DNA from: Arthrobacter sp. TMP15
GTDB lineage: Bacteria; Actinomycetota; Actinomycetes; Actinomycetales; Micrococcaceae
Reading direction: 5' to 3'
DNA: 64,000 nt
NCBI RefSeq assembly: GCF_039529835.1
Contig: NZ_CP154262.1
Location: 2,852,001-2,916,000, forward strand
Shown: positions 43,384-52,247 of the stretch, one piece after another
How the letters are laid out: each line of letters begins with the position of its first letter
Position numbering within the stretch: position 1 is the first letter of the stretch
Made by a program: the position numbers and the translations under genes
The notes under the pieces: generated by a model
The model's input: the letters and a program-made list of their open reading frames with translations, nothing else
Told to the model about the DNA's origin: nothing
Databases searched by the model: none

Positions 43384-44298
43384 TTGAAGAACTTTTTTAG
43401 TAGCAAAAGCCTCGGTTTCGCGGCTGTGCTGACAGCCGCAGCTCTGGCCATGACTGGCTGTGGCGGCGCGGACACCGCAGGCGGCGGAGACTCTGCTGGA
43501 GGAGGCGCCGGCGACGCGCCCGCCTTCGAAGTAGCCAAAGATGTGGCGCTGACTGGCAGCCCCACTTTCGACAAAATCAAGGCAGATGGAACCATTCGTA
43601 TCGGCGTTAAGCCCGATCAGCCAGGATTGGGCTTCCTCGACGCAGCCACGGGCAAGTACAGCGGCTTTGACATCGAAATCGCCACATGGATGGCTGCCTC
43701 GCTAGGTGTCGCGGCGGATAAAATTGAGTTTAAGTCAATCCCTTCCGCAACCCGTGAAACAGCGTTGGCCAAAGGTGACGTAGACCTTTATGTTGGCACC
43801 TACTCCATCACTGACAAGCGCAAGAAGCTCGTTGACTTTGCGGGACCGTATTTCATCACGGGTCAGGGCCTGCTGGTCGCCAAGAAGAACGAAGACATCA
43901 AGAGTGAGAAGGACTTGGCCGGGAAGAAGGTTTGCTCCGCTACCGGTTCAACCCCCATTCAGAACATTCGGGAGAACTTCCCGGAGGCCACCCCGGTGGA
44001 ATTTGATTTGTACTCCAAGTGTGTTGAGGCGCTGAAGAACGGCGACGTGGACGCAGTCACCACCGACCAGGCCATCTTGCTCGGCTTTGCATCGCAGGAG
44101 CCTGAACTCCTGAAGGTTGTTGGCGAACCGTTCACCACGGAGAACTACGGCGTTGGTTTGCCTTTGGGTGACACAGCTTTGCGCACACACTTAAACACCA
44201 CCCTCACTGACGGCAACGCGACGTGGACAAAGATCTTTGATTCCACGCTTGGCAAGTCCGGCACCAAGGTTGAGCAGCCCAAGGTTGACCAGTACTAA
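43384..44298 (+). CDS. gluB: glutamate ABC transporter substrate-binding lipoprotein
   Basis: The 304-residue protein has a signal peptide ending in a lipobox with Cys at residue 26 ('ALAMTGC'), then a Gly-rich linker and an SBP_bac_3 fold: 'DGTIRIGVKPDQPGLGFLDAATGKYSGFDIEIATWMA', 'DLYVGTYSITDKRKKLVDFAGPYFITG'. I take TTG 43384 as start because AAAGGA stands 7 nt upstream; the in-frame ATG at 43369 lacks an SD. It would capture glutamate or a close relative outside the membrane. It lies 82 bp after gluA. Confidence 0.92.
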   Translation: MKNFFSSKSLGFAAVLTAAALAMTGCGGADTAGGGDSAGGGAGDAPAFEVAKDVALTGSPTFDKIKADGTIRIGVKPDQPGLGFLDAATGKYSGFDIEIATWMAASLGVAADKIEFKSIPSATRETALAKGDVDLYVGTYSITDKRKKLVDFAGPYFITGQGLLVAKKNEDIKSEKDLAGKKVCSATGSTPIQNIRENFPEATPVEFDLYSKCVEALKNGDVDAVTTDQAILLGFASQEPELLKVVGEPFTTENYGVGLPLGDTALRTHLNTTLTDGNATWTKIFDSTLGKSGTKVEQPKVDQY

Positions 44299-44384
44299 AT
44301 AGTCCCCTAATCGGTGGTGCTGTGACCATGGCCACGGCACCACCGATTTTCCGCTAGCCAATTCACTGAAAGCGACGCTGCACT

Positions 44385-45035
44385 GTGAATGTACTCATTG
44401 ATAACAGTGACTTGTTTCTCACTGGTTTCAAGAACACGGGGATTCTGTTTGTCATCTCTGCGTTCTTTGCCTTGATTTTGGGCACCATTGTGGCCGGTAT
44501 GCGAGTCTCCCCGGCACCGGCCATGCGTGCCGCCGGGACGCTTTACGTCAACGCTGTCCGCAACACGCCACTGACACTGATCCTGGCGTTCTTCGCCCTC
44601 GGCTACCCTAAATTAGGACTGCCCTCCATCGATTTCATGACGGCCGCCATCGTTGGGCTCTCGCTCTACACCGCAACCTATGTTTGCGAAGCGATCCGGT
44701 CCGGCATCAACACCGTATCCGTAGGTCAGTCCGAGGCCGCTCGCGCCATTGGCCTACCGTTCATGCAAACGTTGACGTTGATAGTGCTCCCGCAGGCTTT
44801 CCGCTCAGTGGTTCCGCCGCTCTTTAGTGTTTTTATCGCCCTGTTGAAAAACACAACGGTTGCGGCCGGTTTCTCCGTCTTCGAGTCCGGCGCTATTCGC
44901 GCGTACCTTAGTGAACGTGGAGAGCCCCTGCTGCCTGGTCTGCTATGGGTTGCTTTGATCTTTGTGGTGATGGTCCTTGGCGTCTTGACTCCGCTGCAAA
45001 GCTACCTCGAAAAGAAGTGGAGGGTTGCGCGATGA
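44385..45035 (+). CDS. gluC: amino acid ABC transporter permease
   Basis: The 216-residue permease has about five helices. It contains the EAA loop 'GQSEAARAIGLPFMQTLTLIVLPQAFRSVVPPLFS' of His/Glu/Gln/Arg/opine-type permeases. It starts at GTG 44385, 86 bp after gluB. It pairs with gluD, whose ATG overlaps its stop by 4 bp. Confidence 0.92.
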   Translation: MNVLIDNSDLFLTGFKNTGILFVISAFFALILGTIVAGMRVSPAPAMRAAGTLYVNAVRNTPLTLILAFFALGYPKLGLPSIDFMTAAIVGLSLYTATYVCEAIRSGINTVSVGQSEAARAIGLPFMQTLTLIVLPQAFRSVVPPLFSVFIALLKNTTVAAGFSVFESGAIRAYLSERGEPLLPGLLWVALIFVVMVLGVLTPLQSYLEKKWRVAR

Positions 45036-45874
45036 GTTCAGTTCTTTTTGACGTTCCCGGCCCCAAAGCCCGCACACGTTACGCCTTCATGAACGTCTTC
45101 ACATTAATCGTGGTGGTGGGCATTGTCGCGTTCATACTCTTCCGCTTTTATGAAAGCGGGCAGTTCACGGCCAAGAAGTGGGAAATCTTTACGTTCCCGC
45201 TCGTTCAGGAGAATTTCCTTAAGGCCATCGGCGCAACGCTGAGTGCTTTCGGTGTTGCCGCCGTCGGCAGCCTCATCTTGGGAATCGTGCTCGCCTTTGG
45301 CCGACTGGCTGACTCTAAATGGGTCAGTCGGCCCTGCTACTGGTTCACGGAGCTTTTCCGTGCTGTTCCGCTACTGATTCTCATGATGATCATGTACTAC
45401 GGCCTGTCCTCTGCCGGAATCAAGGGCATTACACCGTTCATGGGTGTTGTAGTCGGTTTGATCCTGTACAACGGTTCTGTCTTGGCCGAAGTGTTCCGTG
45501 CAGGCATTGAATCGCTGCCCAAGGGCCAGCAAGAGGCCGGTTATGCCATTGGTTTGTCCAAGGGCCAGGTGATGCGCACTATCTTGCTGCCGCAGGCCGT
45601 CCGGGCCATGCTGCCTGTGATCATTTCCCAGCTGGTGGTCATCATGAAGGACACCGCCTTGGGATTCCTCATCCTGTACGAGGAGATCTTGTTCTACGCG
45701 AATTCCCTAGGATCCCAGATTCAGTATGGATCCCCCGTGGTTCCAGGTCTCATGGTCGCCGCTGTCACGTACGTGGGTATCTGTCTGATCCTCTCAGGTG
45801 TGGCCAAGCTGGTGGAATCCAAGATGTCTTCACGCGTGAAGGTTATCAAGGCCAAGGTTGGCGTAGCAGGCTAA
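45032..45874 (+). CDS. gluD: amino acid ABC transporter permease
   Basis: The 280-residue permease has an N-terminal helix, then the conserved permease core with 'LFRAVPLLILMMIMYYGLSSAGI' and the EAA loop 'GQQEAGYAIGLSKGQVMRTILLPQAVRAMLPVIIS'. I begin it at ATG 45032 in the ATGA overlap with gluC. It is the last gene of the importer; a strong hairpin follows at 45886. Confidence 0.92.
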   Translation: MSSVLFDVPGPKARTRYAFMNVFTLIVVVGIVAFILFRFYESGQFTAKKWEIFTFPLVQENFLKAIGATLSAFGVAAVGSLILGIVLAFGRLADSKWVSRPCYWFTELFRAVPLLILMMIMYYGLSSAGIKGITPFMGVVVGLILYNGSVLAEVFRAGIESLPKGQQEAGYAIGLSKGQVMRTILLPQAVRAMLPVIISQLVVIMKDTALGFLILYEEILFYANSLGSQIQYGSPVVPGLMVAAVTYVGICLILSGVAKLVESKMSSRVKVIKAKVGVAG

Positions 45875-45885
45875 AGCTGCCCAAC

Positions 45886-45929
45886 TAAAGTGCCGGCGCC
45901 GTTCTTCAAAGAACGACGCCGGCACTTTA
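45886..45929. terminator. bidirectional hairpin between gluD and dapE
   Basis: TAAAGTGCCGGCG and CGCCGGCACTTTA form the outer stem, extended by GTTCTT/AAGAAC with one mismatch; total span 45886-45929. The TTTA ends give short U-runs in both directions. It separates the convergent gluD and dapE. Confidence 0.8.
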
Positions 45930-45960
45930 CTTTCTGCTCTTACCTCACCCTTCGCTGGGG

Positions 45961-47106
45961 CTAAGCCAGCCAGCGCATCAGCGCGGCAAGGCACTCCCGG
46001 ATGTCCGCGGCGTGCACGTGCTCATCATCGCTGTGGGCCAGCAAGGGATCCCCCGGGCCAAAGTTCACGGCTGGAATCCCCATCTCACTGAGCCGGGCAA
46101 CGTCTGTCCAACCATATTTAGGCTTGGGAGTTTTACCCACGGCCGACACAAAGGTGGCCGCAGCTGGGGCATTCAGCCCTGGTCTGGCCCCTGCTGAAGA
46201 GTCTGTGCAGAGCAGGTCGAAGCCCTCCATCAGCTGGCGAATGTGCGCCTCGGCTTGCGCCGGGGTCTTATCAGGGGCAAAACGGTAGTTTATTTCCACA
46301 ACGCATTCATCCGGGATCACATTGCCGGCCGTTCCTCCGCGGATCTTCACGGCGTTGAGGGACTCCCGGTAATCAAGAGAATCCACCGTCACCGTGGCAG
46401 GACTGTAGCTCGCCAGCCGTTCCAGAATGGGTGCTGCACCATGAATGGCGTTCTCCCCCATCCAAGCCCGGGCCGAGTGTGCCGCCAGCCCCCGGGTAAC
46501 GGCCTCGAACCGGATAGTGCCGTTACAGCCACCTTCAACGGTGCCGTTTGTCGGTTCAAGTAGGATGCCAAAATCGGCATCGAGCAGCTCACGGTTTTCA
46601 CGTACCAAGCGGCCCAAGCCACTTTTGCTGGCAGCAACTTCTTCGTGATCGTAAAAGATAAACGTCAGGTCCTTGCTCGGCTCAAGCAGTGCTGCTGCCA
46701 GAGCCAGCTGCACCGCCACACCACCTTTCATATCGGTTGCTCCCCGGCCGTACAGCACCTCACCTTCCCAGGAACTGGGAACTGTGCCACGCGCTCCGGC
46801 TACGCTCGGCAACGGCACAGTATCTAGGTGGCCGGCCAGAATGACTCTCTCACTACGGCCCAGTGAGGTCCTAGCCACCACCGCATCTCCATTGCGAGTT
46901 ACTGACAGATGCCCCAATGGCACCAATGCCGCCTCGACTGCGTCCGCGAGCGTGCGCTCATTGCCGGACACACTCTGGATATCCATCAAAGCGGCTGCCA
47001 GGGCGGCGACGTCCCCGCCTAAATCCAGTCCGGCGTCGCGCTCCACAGCGCCGTGTTCATCAGCCACAGCATTACTATTTCCTGCTCGGTTTCCAGAGTT
47101 GCTCAT
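45961..47106 (-). CDS. dapE: succinyl-diaminopimelate desuccinylase
   Basis: The 381-residue M20 metallopeptidase-fold enzyme releases succinate from N-succinyl-LL-DAP in lysine and peptidoglycan synthesis. Metal motifs '[11 protein letters not shown]', '[10 protein letters not shown]' and '[19 protein letters not shown]' are present, as is '[30 protein letters not shown]'. It is the actinobacterial type, slightly extended at the N-terminus (about 30 hydrophilic residues). In related genomes it stands directly opposite dapD. Here 4.1 kb carrying a sigK operon and an oxidoreductase lies between them. Confidence 0.93.
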   Translation of the reverse strand: MSNSGNRAGNSNAVADEHGAVERDAGLDLGGDVAALAAALMDIQSVSGNERTLADAVEAALVPLGHLSVTRNGDAVVARTSLGRSERVILAGHLDTVPLPSVAGARGTVPSSWEGEVLYGRGATDMKGGVAVQLALAAALLEPSKDLTFIFYDHEEVAASKSGLGRLVRENRELLDADFGILLEPTNGTVEGGCNGTIRFEAVTRGLAAHSARAWMGENAIHGAAPILERLASYSPATVTVDSLDYRESLNAVKIRGGTAGNVIPDECVVEINYRFAPDKTPAQAEAHIRQLMEGFDLLCTDSSAGARPGLNAPAAATFVSAVGKTPKPKYGWTDVARLSEMGIPAVNFGPGDPLLAHSDDEHVHAADIRECLAALMRWLA

Positions 47107-47158
47107 GGGTTGAGTTTAGCGGGGTGGACCCGGCCAAAAAAGTTTTTTACTTTCATTC

Positions 47159-47189
47159 CAATCCGTTCCAACCTTTGCTCCGAAGTACC
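47159..47189 (+). promoter_or_regulatory. SigK-type promoter of the fasciclin-sigK-rskA operon
   Basis: CAATCC, 15 bp, then CCGAAGTACC. The same words and spacing occur at 49502-49532 ahead of the molybdopterin oxidoreductase. From memory, the mycobacterial SigK consensus is CCATCC and CCGAAT, which this resembles, with a slightly shorter spacer. It lies 88 bp before the fasciclin ATG. Confidence 0.68.
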
Positions 47190-47277
47190 TTTTGTAAGCC
47201 CACCGAAGCAGAGCATCGCGGCAACGGAATTGGGAAACAAACCGGAATCCTTCCGCTTCACACTACGGAGAATCATC

Positions 47278-47958
47278 ATGAACACCACCTTTAAGCTTGG
47301 AAATCGTAAGAGCATGAGCCTTGGCCTTGGCCTCCTGGCCATCACCGCACTGGGCATCACCTCTTGCAGCGGCGGAACAACAACTGCCAGCCCCAGCGAA
47401 TCAATGGATGCTCCGGCAGCAACCAGCGAAGCACCCATGTCAACCATGGATGCAATGGACACCGAACTGGTTGGCGCAGGTTGCGCAGCATACGCTGCGG
47501 CAGTTCCCGAGGGTGCAGGTTCAGTTGCCGGCATGGCCGCCGATCCTGTAACAACAGCAGCTTCCAACAACCCCTTGCTGAAGACGCTGACAGCAGCTGT
47601 TTCAGGAGAACTCAATAAGGACGTCAACTTGGTTGACACCCTGAACTCCGGCGAATTCACAGTCTTCGCCCCCGTTGATGACGCCTTCGCAAAGATCCCG
47701 GCAGAGACCATCGACGGCTTGAAGACAGATTCAGCCGCGCTGACCTCCATCCTTACTTACCACGTAGTCCCCGGCCAGATCGCCCCGAGTGATATTGACG
47801 GAGAGCACGAAACAGCTGAGGGCAGCACTCTGAAGGTCACCGGCAGTGGCGACAACATCATGGTCAACGACTCCAAGGTCATCTGCGGTGGCGTAAAGAC
47901 AGCCAACGCCACAGTTTACCTGATCGACACCGTCCTGATGCCGCCGGCCAAGAAGTAG
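47278..47958 (+). CDS. fasciclin-domain lipoprotein (MPT70/MPT83-like)
   Basis: The 226-residue protein has a signal peptide with lipobox Cys30 ('LGITSC'), a Ser/Thr/Ala/Met-rich linker, then a fasciclin (FAS1) domain: '[44 protein letters not shown]' and '[10 protein letters not shown]' to 'DTVLMPP'. It should sit on the outer face of the membrane. The ATG at 47278 has GGAG 9 nt upstream. It is 44 bp before sigK. In mycobacteria the fasciclin proteins MPT70 and MPT83 are the main SigK targets, so the linkage is meaningful. Confidence 0.92.
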   Translation: MNTTFKLGNRKSMSLGLGLLAITALGITSCSGGTTTASPSESMDAPAATSEAPMSTMDAMDTELVGAGCAAYAAAVPEGAGSVAGMAADPVTTAASNNPLLKTLTAAVSGELNKDVNLVDTLNSGEFTVFAPVDDAFAKIPAETIDGLKTDSAALTSILTYHVVPGQIAPSDIDGEHETAEGSTLKVTGSGDNIMVNDSKVICGGVKTANATVYLIDTVLMPPAKK

Positions 47959-48002
47959 CAGTATCGGAACAAATCGCAACACGCTTTGAAGGAACCGGGT
48001 TC

Positions 48003-48614
48003 GTGGACACAGACCGTGACAAAGTAGACACCATGCGTTTACCTTGGTTACGGTCTGTGGATACCTTGGCACCGCCAAGCCACGAAGACCTGATCCGCCT
48101 CGTCGCCCTTGGCGACGAGGCGGCTTTCGAAACACTCTACGATGCTGTTTCACCCCGTGTTTTTGGTCTTGTTCGTAAAGTCCTACGAGACCAGGCACAG
48201 AGTCAGGAAGTTACCCAAGAAGTTTTTTTGGATATTTGGACTCAGGCAGCAAGGTTTGATGCCGACAAAGGCAAAGCAATGTCATGGATTCTCGTCATCG
48301 CTCACCGAAAGGCCGTTGACAAAGTCAGGGCTAGTCAAGCCAGTAGCGATAGGGACCTTCGCGAAGGCATCAAGGAATACCAGGAAAGTTACGACGATGT
48401 CGCTGACACAGTCGAAACGAAAATGGAAGCCGCCCGTGTGCAAAAAGCACTAGCAACCCTGACGAAAGCGCAGCAGGAATCTATCAGCTTGGCGTACTAC
48501 GGTGGGTATACCCACCAAGAAGTGGCTAAGCTGCTGGATGTGCCAGTTGGCACAGTTAAAACCAGAATTCGTGACGGAATGATAAAACTCAGGGACACGT
48601 TAGGAGTGCCGTGA
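48003..48614 (+). CDS. sigK: ECF sigma factor, SigK type
   Basis: The 203-residue protein has region 2 'AFETLYDAVSPRVFGLVRKVLRDQAQSQEVTQEVFLDIWTQA' and 'GKAMSWILVIAHRKAVDKVR', and region 4 'LTKAQQESISLAYYGGYTHQEVAKLLDVPVGTVKTRIRDGM'. These are typical of the SigK/SigL-like ECF group paired with RskA. It starts at GTG 48003. Its stop overlaps the rskA start, so sigma and anti-sigma are made together. It is expected to read the CAATCC-N15-CCGAAGTACC promoters next to it. Confidence 0.92.
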   Translation: MDTDRDKVDTMRLPWLRSVDTLAPPSHEDLIRLVALGDEAAFETLYDAVSPRVFGLVRKVLRDQAQSQEVTQEVFLDIWTQAARFDADKGKAMSWILVIAHRKAVDKVRASQASSDRDLREGIKEYQESYDDVADTVETKMEAARVQKALATLTKAQQESISLAYYGGYTHQEVAKLLDVPVGTVKTRIRDGMIKLRDTLGVP

Positions 48615-49450
48615 TGGAAAATCAATTACATTTGCTCACCAGCTCCTACGCCCTTAATGCCTTGGAACCGGAAGAGCGCAAAGAGTTTGAACGCTACGCC
48701 CTCAGCAACCCAGAAACATCTGCAGAGGTTAGGAGTCTGAGCGAGACTGCGGCTTTGCTTGCTTTCAACACAGCCGAAGAAGCACCGCCTGCTGCTTTGA
48801 AGATAAACCTGATGGCCGCTATTCGAAACACCCCTCAAGTACCCGCCACATCCGTTGTTCGTGATATTTCCTCGGCCACTGGCGTTGGCTCACGTAACAG
48901 AGCCGCGGGCCATCGCCCTACTGGCGAGCAAAACAGGGCACAAAACAAGCGGTGGGTTCCAGCACTCAGCGCGGCAGCAGCGCTTGCCGTATTTGCCGGT
49001 GTTGGTGTTGGCGGATGGGCTGTAGGCCAAAATTCCAACCAACAAGAATTAGCCCAGGAACTCCTTACTCTCCAGCAACAGCAAGCGGCTTCCGCTGCTC
49101 AACAAGAAGCCATGCTGAGTATTGTTAGCTCCCCGGATGCGAAAATCGCCAGGACTGCCCTCGGAGATAGCGGGTCCGTGACAGTGGCCTCGTCCAGTAA
49201 AGCTGACAAAGCAGCCGTGATGGTTCAGGGGGTACCTGCATTGCCAGCAGATAAAACCTATGAACTATGGTTCATTTCAGCTGCTGGTGCAGTACCTGCA
49301 GGACTGATGACTAGCGATGATCCGGCGGTGCCTGGCATGCAGGTCTTGAACGGATCTCTGGCCGGAGCCACCCACGTGGGCATCACTGTAGAACCTGCTG
49401 GTGGATCTCCGGCTCCCACTACCACCCCAATTTTGGTCCAAGCCATCTAG
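48614..49450 (+). CDS. rskA: anti-sigma-K factor RskA
   Basis: The 278-residue protein has an N-terminal anti-sigma domain ('LLTSSYALNALEPEERKEFERYALSNPETSAEVRSL'), a single membrane helix near 118-138 ('ALSAAAALAVFAGVGVGGWAVG'), and an extracytoplasmic RskA domain ('VQGVPALPADKTYELWFISAAGAVPAGLM'). It should hold SigK at the membrane until proteolysis. I use ATG 48614, inside the overlap with the sigK stop, with AGGAG about 8 nt upstream. GTG 48611 is an alternative. Confidence 0.92.
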   Translation: MENQLHLLTSSYALNALEPEERKEFERYALSNPETSAEVRSLSETAALLAFNTAEEAPPAALKINLMAAIRNTPQVPATSVVRDISSATGVGSRNRAAGHRPTGEQNRAQNKRWVPALSAAAALAVFAGVGVGGWAVGQNSNQQELAQELLTLQQQQAASAAQQEAMLSIVSSPDAKIARTALGDSGSVTVASSSKADKAAVMVQGVPALPADKTYELWFISAAGAVPAGLMTSDDPAVPGMQVLNGSLAGATHVGITVEPAGGSPAPTTTPILVQAI

Positions 49451-49486
49451 GCCGGGTAGCTGCGTTCACCACTGTTTTAGGAAAAG

Positions 49487-49518
49487 AAAAGCCCATTGGA
49501 GCAATCCAATGGGCTTTT
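49487..49518 (+). terminator. intrinsic terminator after rskA that carries a promoter element
   Basis: AAAAGCCCATTGGA and TCCAATGGGCTTTT (49487-49500 and 49505-49518) form a perfect 14-bp stem with loop GCAA. It ends the fasciclin-sigK-rskA transcript. The loop and 3' arm contain CAATCC, the -35-like word of the following promoter (49502-49507). Confidence 0.88.
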
Positions 49519-49532
49519 CGTTCCGAAGTACC
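49502..49532 (+). promoter_or_regulatory. SigK-type promoter of the molybdopterin oxidoreductase
   Basis: CAATCC (49502-49507), 15 bp, CCGAAGTACC (49523-49532): the same words and the same spacing as at 47159-47189. The -35-like word lies in the terminator hairpin of rskA. The oxidoreductase ATG is 60 bp downstream. Confidence 0.68.
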
Positions 49533-49592
49533 CATAAGTACTTCTACCGGCTAAACCGGCGGTAGACAATCAAGCGTTCTAAGGAGCCCGAC

Positions 49593-51164
49593 ATGGGCAA
49601 AAGAAGCATGTCGTTGAATCAATCTTCCGCACAGTCACTTCTCCACGGAGGACTTGCGGGTGTTATTTCCGCAGGTATTTTGTTCGGTGTGGCTCAGCTG
49701 TTGGCGGCGTTTTTCTCGCCAGTCTCGGCACCCCTGACATCTTTGGGTTCCACCTTTATTGATTTCACCCCAGGTTGGCTGAAAGATTTTGCTATTGCCA
49801 CTTTTGGCACTAATGATAAATTGGTGTTGCTAATCTCAATGGGCATTGTTGCAGCGCTGCTAGCTGCCGCTGCCGGTGTGGTGGCCCGGAAGAACCTGCG
49901 GGTTGGCTACATCATGGTTCTGGTGTTCGCCGTTGTTTTGGGCCTGAGCGTCATCACGCGTTCCGGCGCCGGCGTCCTTGACCTCTTCCCCCTCTTGGTC
50001 GGAACCACGGCCGGTATACTTTCGCTCCGTTTTCTAACACCCACAGCTACCACCACAGCCCAGGTCGAAGTGGATAAACCGACGGTCCACACCCCAAGTC
50101 GCCGATCATTTTTTCTAAAGTCTGGTGCGCTTGCGGCAGTAGCCCTCGTGGCGGGCTTTGGCGGCACAGTTCTTGGTAATGCCCGTAATAAGGCCAGAAC
50201 GATCCGGGAAGCGCTTAAACTCCCGGCTCCCAAGACCAAAGCGGCAGCATTGCCTGACGGTGTTCAGGCCCCCGTGGAGGGTATCAGCTCGTTTGTGACG
50301 CCAAACGCTGATTTCTACCGGATCGATACAGCCTTGGTGGTGCCAGAACTTGACCCCTCAACGTGGGCACTTCGAGTCCATGGGATGGTCGAGGAGGAAT
50401 TTACCATTGGGTTTGATGAACTGTTGGCCTCTGAGCTTGTTGAAAGCTGGACCACGTTGACGTGCGTTTCCAATGTGGTGGGTGGCAATCTTGTCGGAAA
50501 TGCTAAATGGCTGGGCTACCCGTTGCGTGAAGTTCTGGCACGGGCCAAGCCAAAGGCTGGTGCTGACATGGTGCTCTCTACCAGCAGTGACGGCTTCAGC
50601 GCCTCTACTCCCCTGCCAGTGCTGCAGGACGACCGTAACGCCATACTTGCTGTGGGCATGAATGATGAACCGCTTCCCTTGGAGCATGGTTTCCCCGTTC
50701 GTATGGTTGTCCCTGGCCTTTACGGCTATGTTTCAGCCACGAAATGGGTGGTTGACCTTGAAGTGACAACGTTCGCGGAAAAGGAAGGTTACTGGACCTC
50801 ACGCGGCTGGACCTCGCACGGACCCATCAAAACTTCATCGCGTGTAGAAGTGCCACGCGCACTAAGCAGGGTCGAGGCTGGCAAGGTTGTCATTGGTGGT
50901 AGCGCTTGGGCCCAAACCAAGGGCATCTCCAAAGTTGAGGTCCAACTCGACGGTGGAGATTGGCAGCTAGCGGAATTGGCTAGCGAAGCATCTGTAGATA
51001 CCTGGCGCCAATGGTCATTTATTTGGGATGGGGCACAATCAGGTACCCACAAGGTCACCGTGCGCGCCTACGACACCGACAATGTCCTCCAAATTGAAGA
51101 CAAGGCTCCGCCTGCACCGAACGGTTCCAGTGGCTGGCATTCAATGACTTTCACGGTTATCTAG
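49593..51164 (+). CDS. membrane-anchored molybdopterin-dependent oxidoreductase (sulfite oxidase/YedY fold)
   Basis: The 523-residue protein has four to five N-terminal helices (about 15-170), then a twin-arginine-like 'SRRSFFLKSGALAAVALVAGFG' and an extracytoplasmic domain. Moco-binding Cys is C291 in 'WTTLTCVSNVVGGNLVG', and 'GLYGYVSATKWVVDLEV' and a C-terminal Ig-like dimer domain follow. Such enzymes oxidise sulfite or reduce S/N-oxides or oxidised methionine. The substrate is unknown. Its promoter copy links it to sigK. The tat machinery gene tatB is elsewhere in the window. Confidence 0.9.
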   Translation: MGKRSMSLNQSSAQSLLHGGLAGVISAGILFGVAQLLAAFFSPVSAPLTSLGSTFIDFTPGWLKDFAIATFGTNDKLVLLISMGIVAALLAAAAGVVARKNLRVGYIMVLVFAVVLGLSVITRSGAGVLDLFPLLVGTTAGILSLRFLTPTATTTAQVEVDKPTVHTPSRRSFFLKSGALAAVALVAGFGGTVLGNARNKARTIREALKLPAPKTKAAALPDGVQAPVEGISSFVTPNADFYRIDTALVVPELDPSTWALRVHGMVEEEFTIGFDELLASELVESWTTLTCVSNVVGGNLVGNAKWLGYPLREVLARAKPKAGADMVLSTSSDGFSASTPLPVLQDDRNAILAVGMNDEPLPLEHGFPVRMVVPGLYGYVSATKWVVDLEVTTFAEKEGYWTSRGWTSHGPIKTSSRVEVPRALSRVEAGKVVIGGSAWAQTKGISKVEVQLDGGDWQLAELASEASVDTWRQWSFIWDGAQSGTHKVTVRAYDTDNVLQIEDKAPPAPNGSSGWHSMTFTVI

Positions 51165-51194
51165 CCCTGGGTCTACTGGCTGTAAACTACAACC

Positions 51195-52181
51195 ATGACT
51201 GACACAACTGCGAATAACCGCACCGCTAATGGCTTTGGGATCGCCACCATTGCCAACTCAGGCGATGTTTTGGATGTTTGGTTTCCCGCGCCCAAACTAG
51301 GTGTCGGCGCAGACTCCTTGGGCAACGTCCCCGAAGCTAGCCCGGAGCTGACTGCATTGGCTGCGTCAGGGACGGACACCGACCGCGACGTGCACCAAAA
51401 TGTTCTCTTTGCCCAAATTAATCTCGACGCCGAACCGGCAAATGCAGTTGACGCCTATCTTCGACTGCATCTGCTCTCCCACAGACTGGTGGCGCCGAAC
51501 AGCATTAACCTTGAAGGAATCTTCGGCAAACTCAGCAATGTTGTCTGGACCAATTTTGGTCCAGCCCCGGTGCCCAACTTTGAGCTCACCCGCGCCAAGC
51601 TTCGCCTGCGGGGAGCGGTGACGGTTTATTCCGTGGACAAGTTCCCTCGAATGCTTGATTACGTGATCCCCACGGGTGTCCGGGTTGGCGATGCAGATAG
51701 GGTCCGCCTTGGAGCTCATCTGGCGGAGGGCACAACAGTTATGCATGAAGGTTTTGTAAACTTCAATGCCGGCACACTAGGTATCTCTATGGTTGAAGGC
51801 CGCATTTCTGCCGGGGTGGTTGTTGGCAACGGTACCGATGTTGGCGGCGGCGCCTCAATCATGGGCACCCTGTCCGGCGGCGGCAGGCAGCGAATTGTCC
51901 TTGGTGAGCGGGTCCTGCTTGGCGCCAACTCCGGTGTAGGCATCAGCATTGGCGATGATTGCGTGGTGGAGGCTGGCCTCTACGTCACAGCCGGCACCCG
52001 GGTTCGTCTCGCCGGAGCCAAGAACGCAGATGGCGAAGACACAACTGTGATTGTTAAAGCCAGTGAGCTTTCAGGTGTGCCCAACCTGCTCTTCCGGCGC
52101 AACTCCACCTCGGGTGGTGTCGAGGTGCTACCACGCAACGGTTCCGCTATTGAACTCAACGACAGTCTGCATGCCAACTAA
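51195..52181 (+). CDS. dapD: tetrahydrodipicolinate N-succinyltransferase, actinobacterial type
   Basis: The 328-residue protein has an N-terminal actinobacterial domain and then left-handed beta-helix hexapeptide repeats ('GAHLAEGTTVMHEGFVNFNAGTLG', 'GVVVGNGTDVGGGASIMGTLSGGG', 'GANSGVGISIGDDCVVEAGLYV'). It adds succinate to tetrahydrodipicolinate in the meso-DAP pathway, two steps before DapE. ATG 51195 is 30 bp after the oxidoreductase stop. Length fits the actinobacterial DapD form (about 315-330). Confidence 0.93.
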   Translation: MTDTTANNRTANGFGIATIANSGDVLDVWFPAPKLGVGADSLGNVPEASPELTALAASGTDTDRDVHQNVLFAQINLDAEPANAVDAYLRLHLLSHRLVAPNSINLEGIFGKLSNVVWTNFGPAPVPNFELTRAKLRLRGAVTVYSVDKFPRMLDYVIPTGVRVGDADRVRLGAHLAEGTTVMHEGFVNFNAGTLGISMVEGRISAGVVVGNGTDVGGGASIMGTLSGGGRQRIVLGERVLLGANSGVGISIGDDCVVEAGLYVTAGTRVRLAGAKNADGEDTTVIVKASELSGVPNLLFRRNSTSGGVEVLPRNGSAIELNDSLHAN

Positions 52182-52247
52182 TCCACTAAACACCCCTCAC
52201 ATGCCCCTGGCTCCACTCTGTGGCGGCAGAATTTTTGGCGGTAAAGA

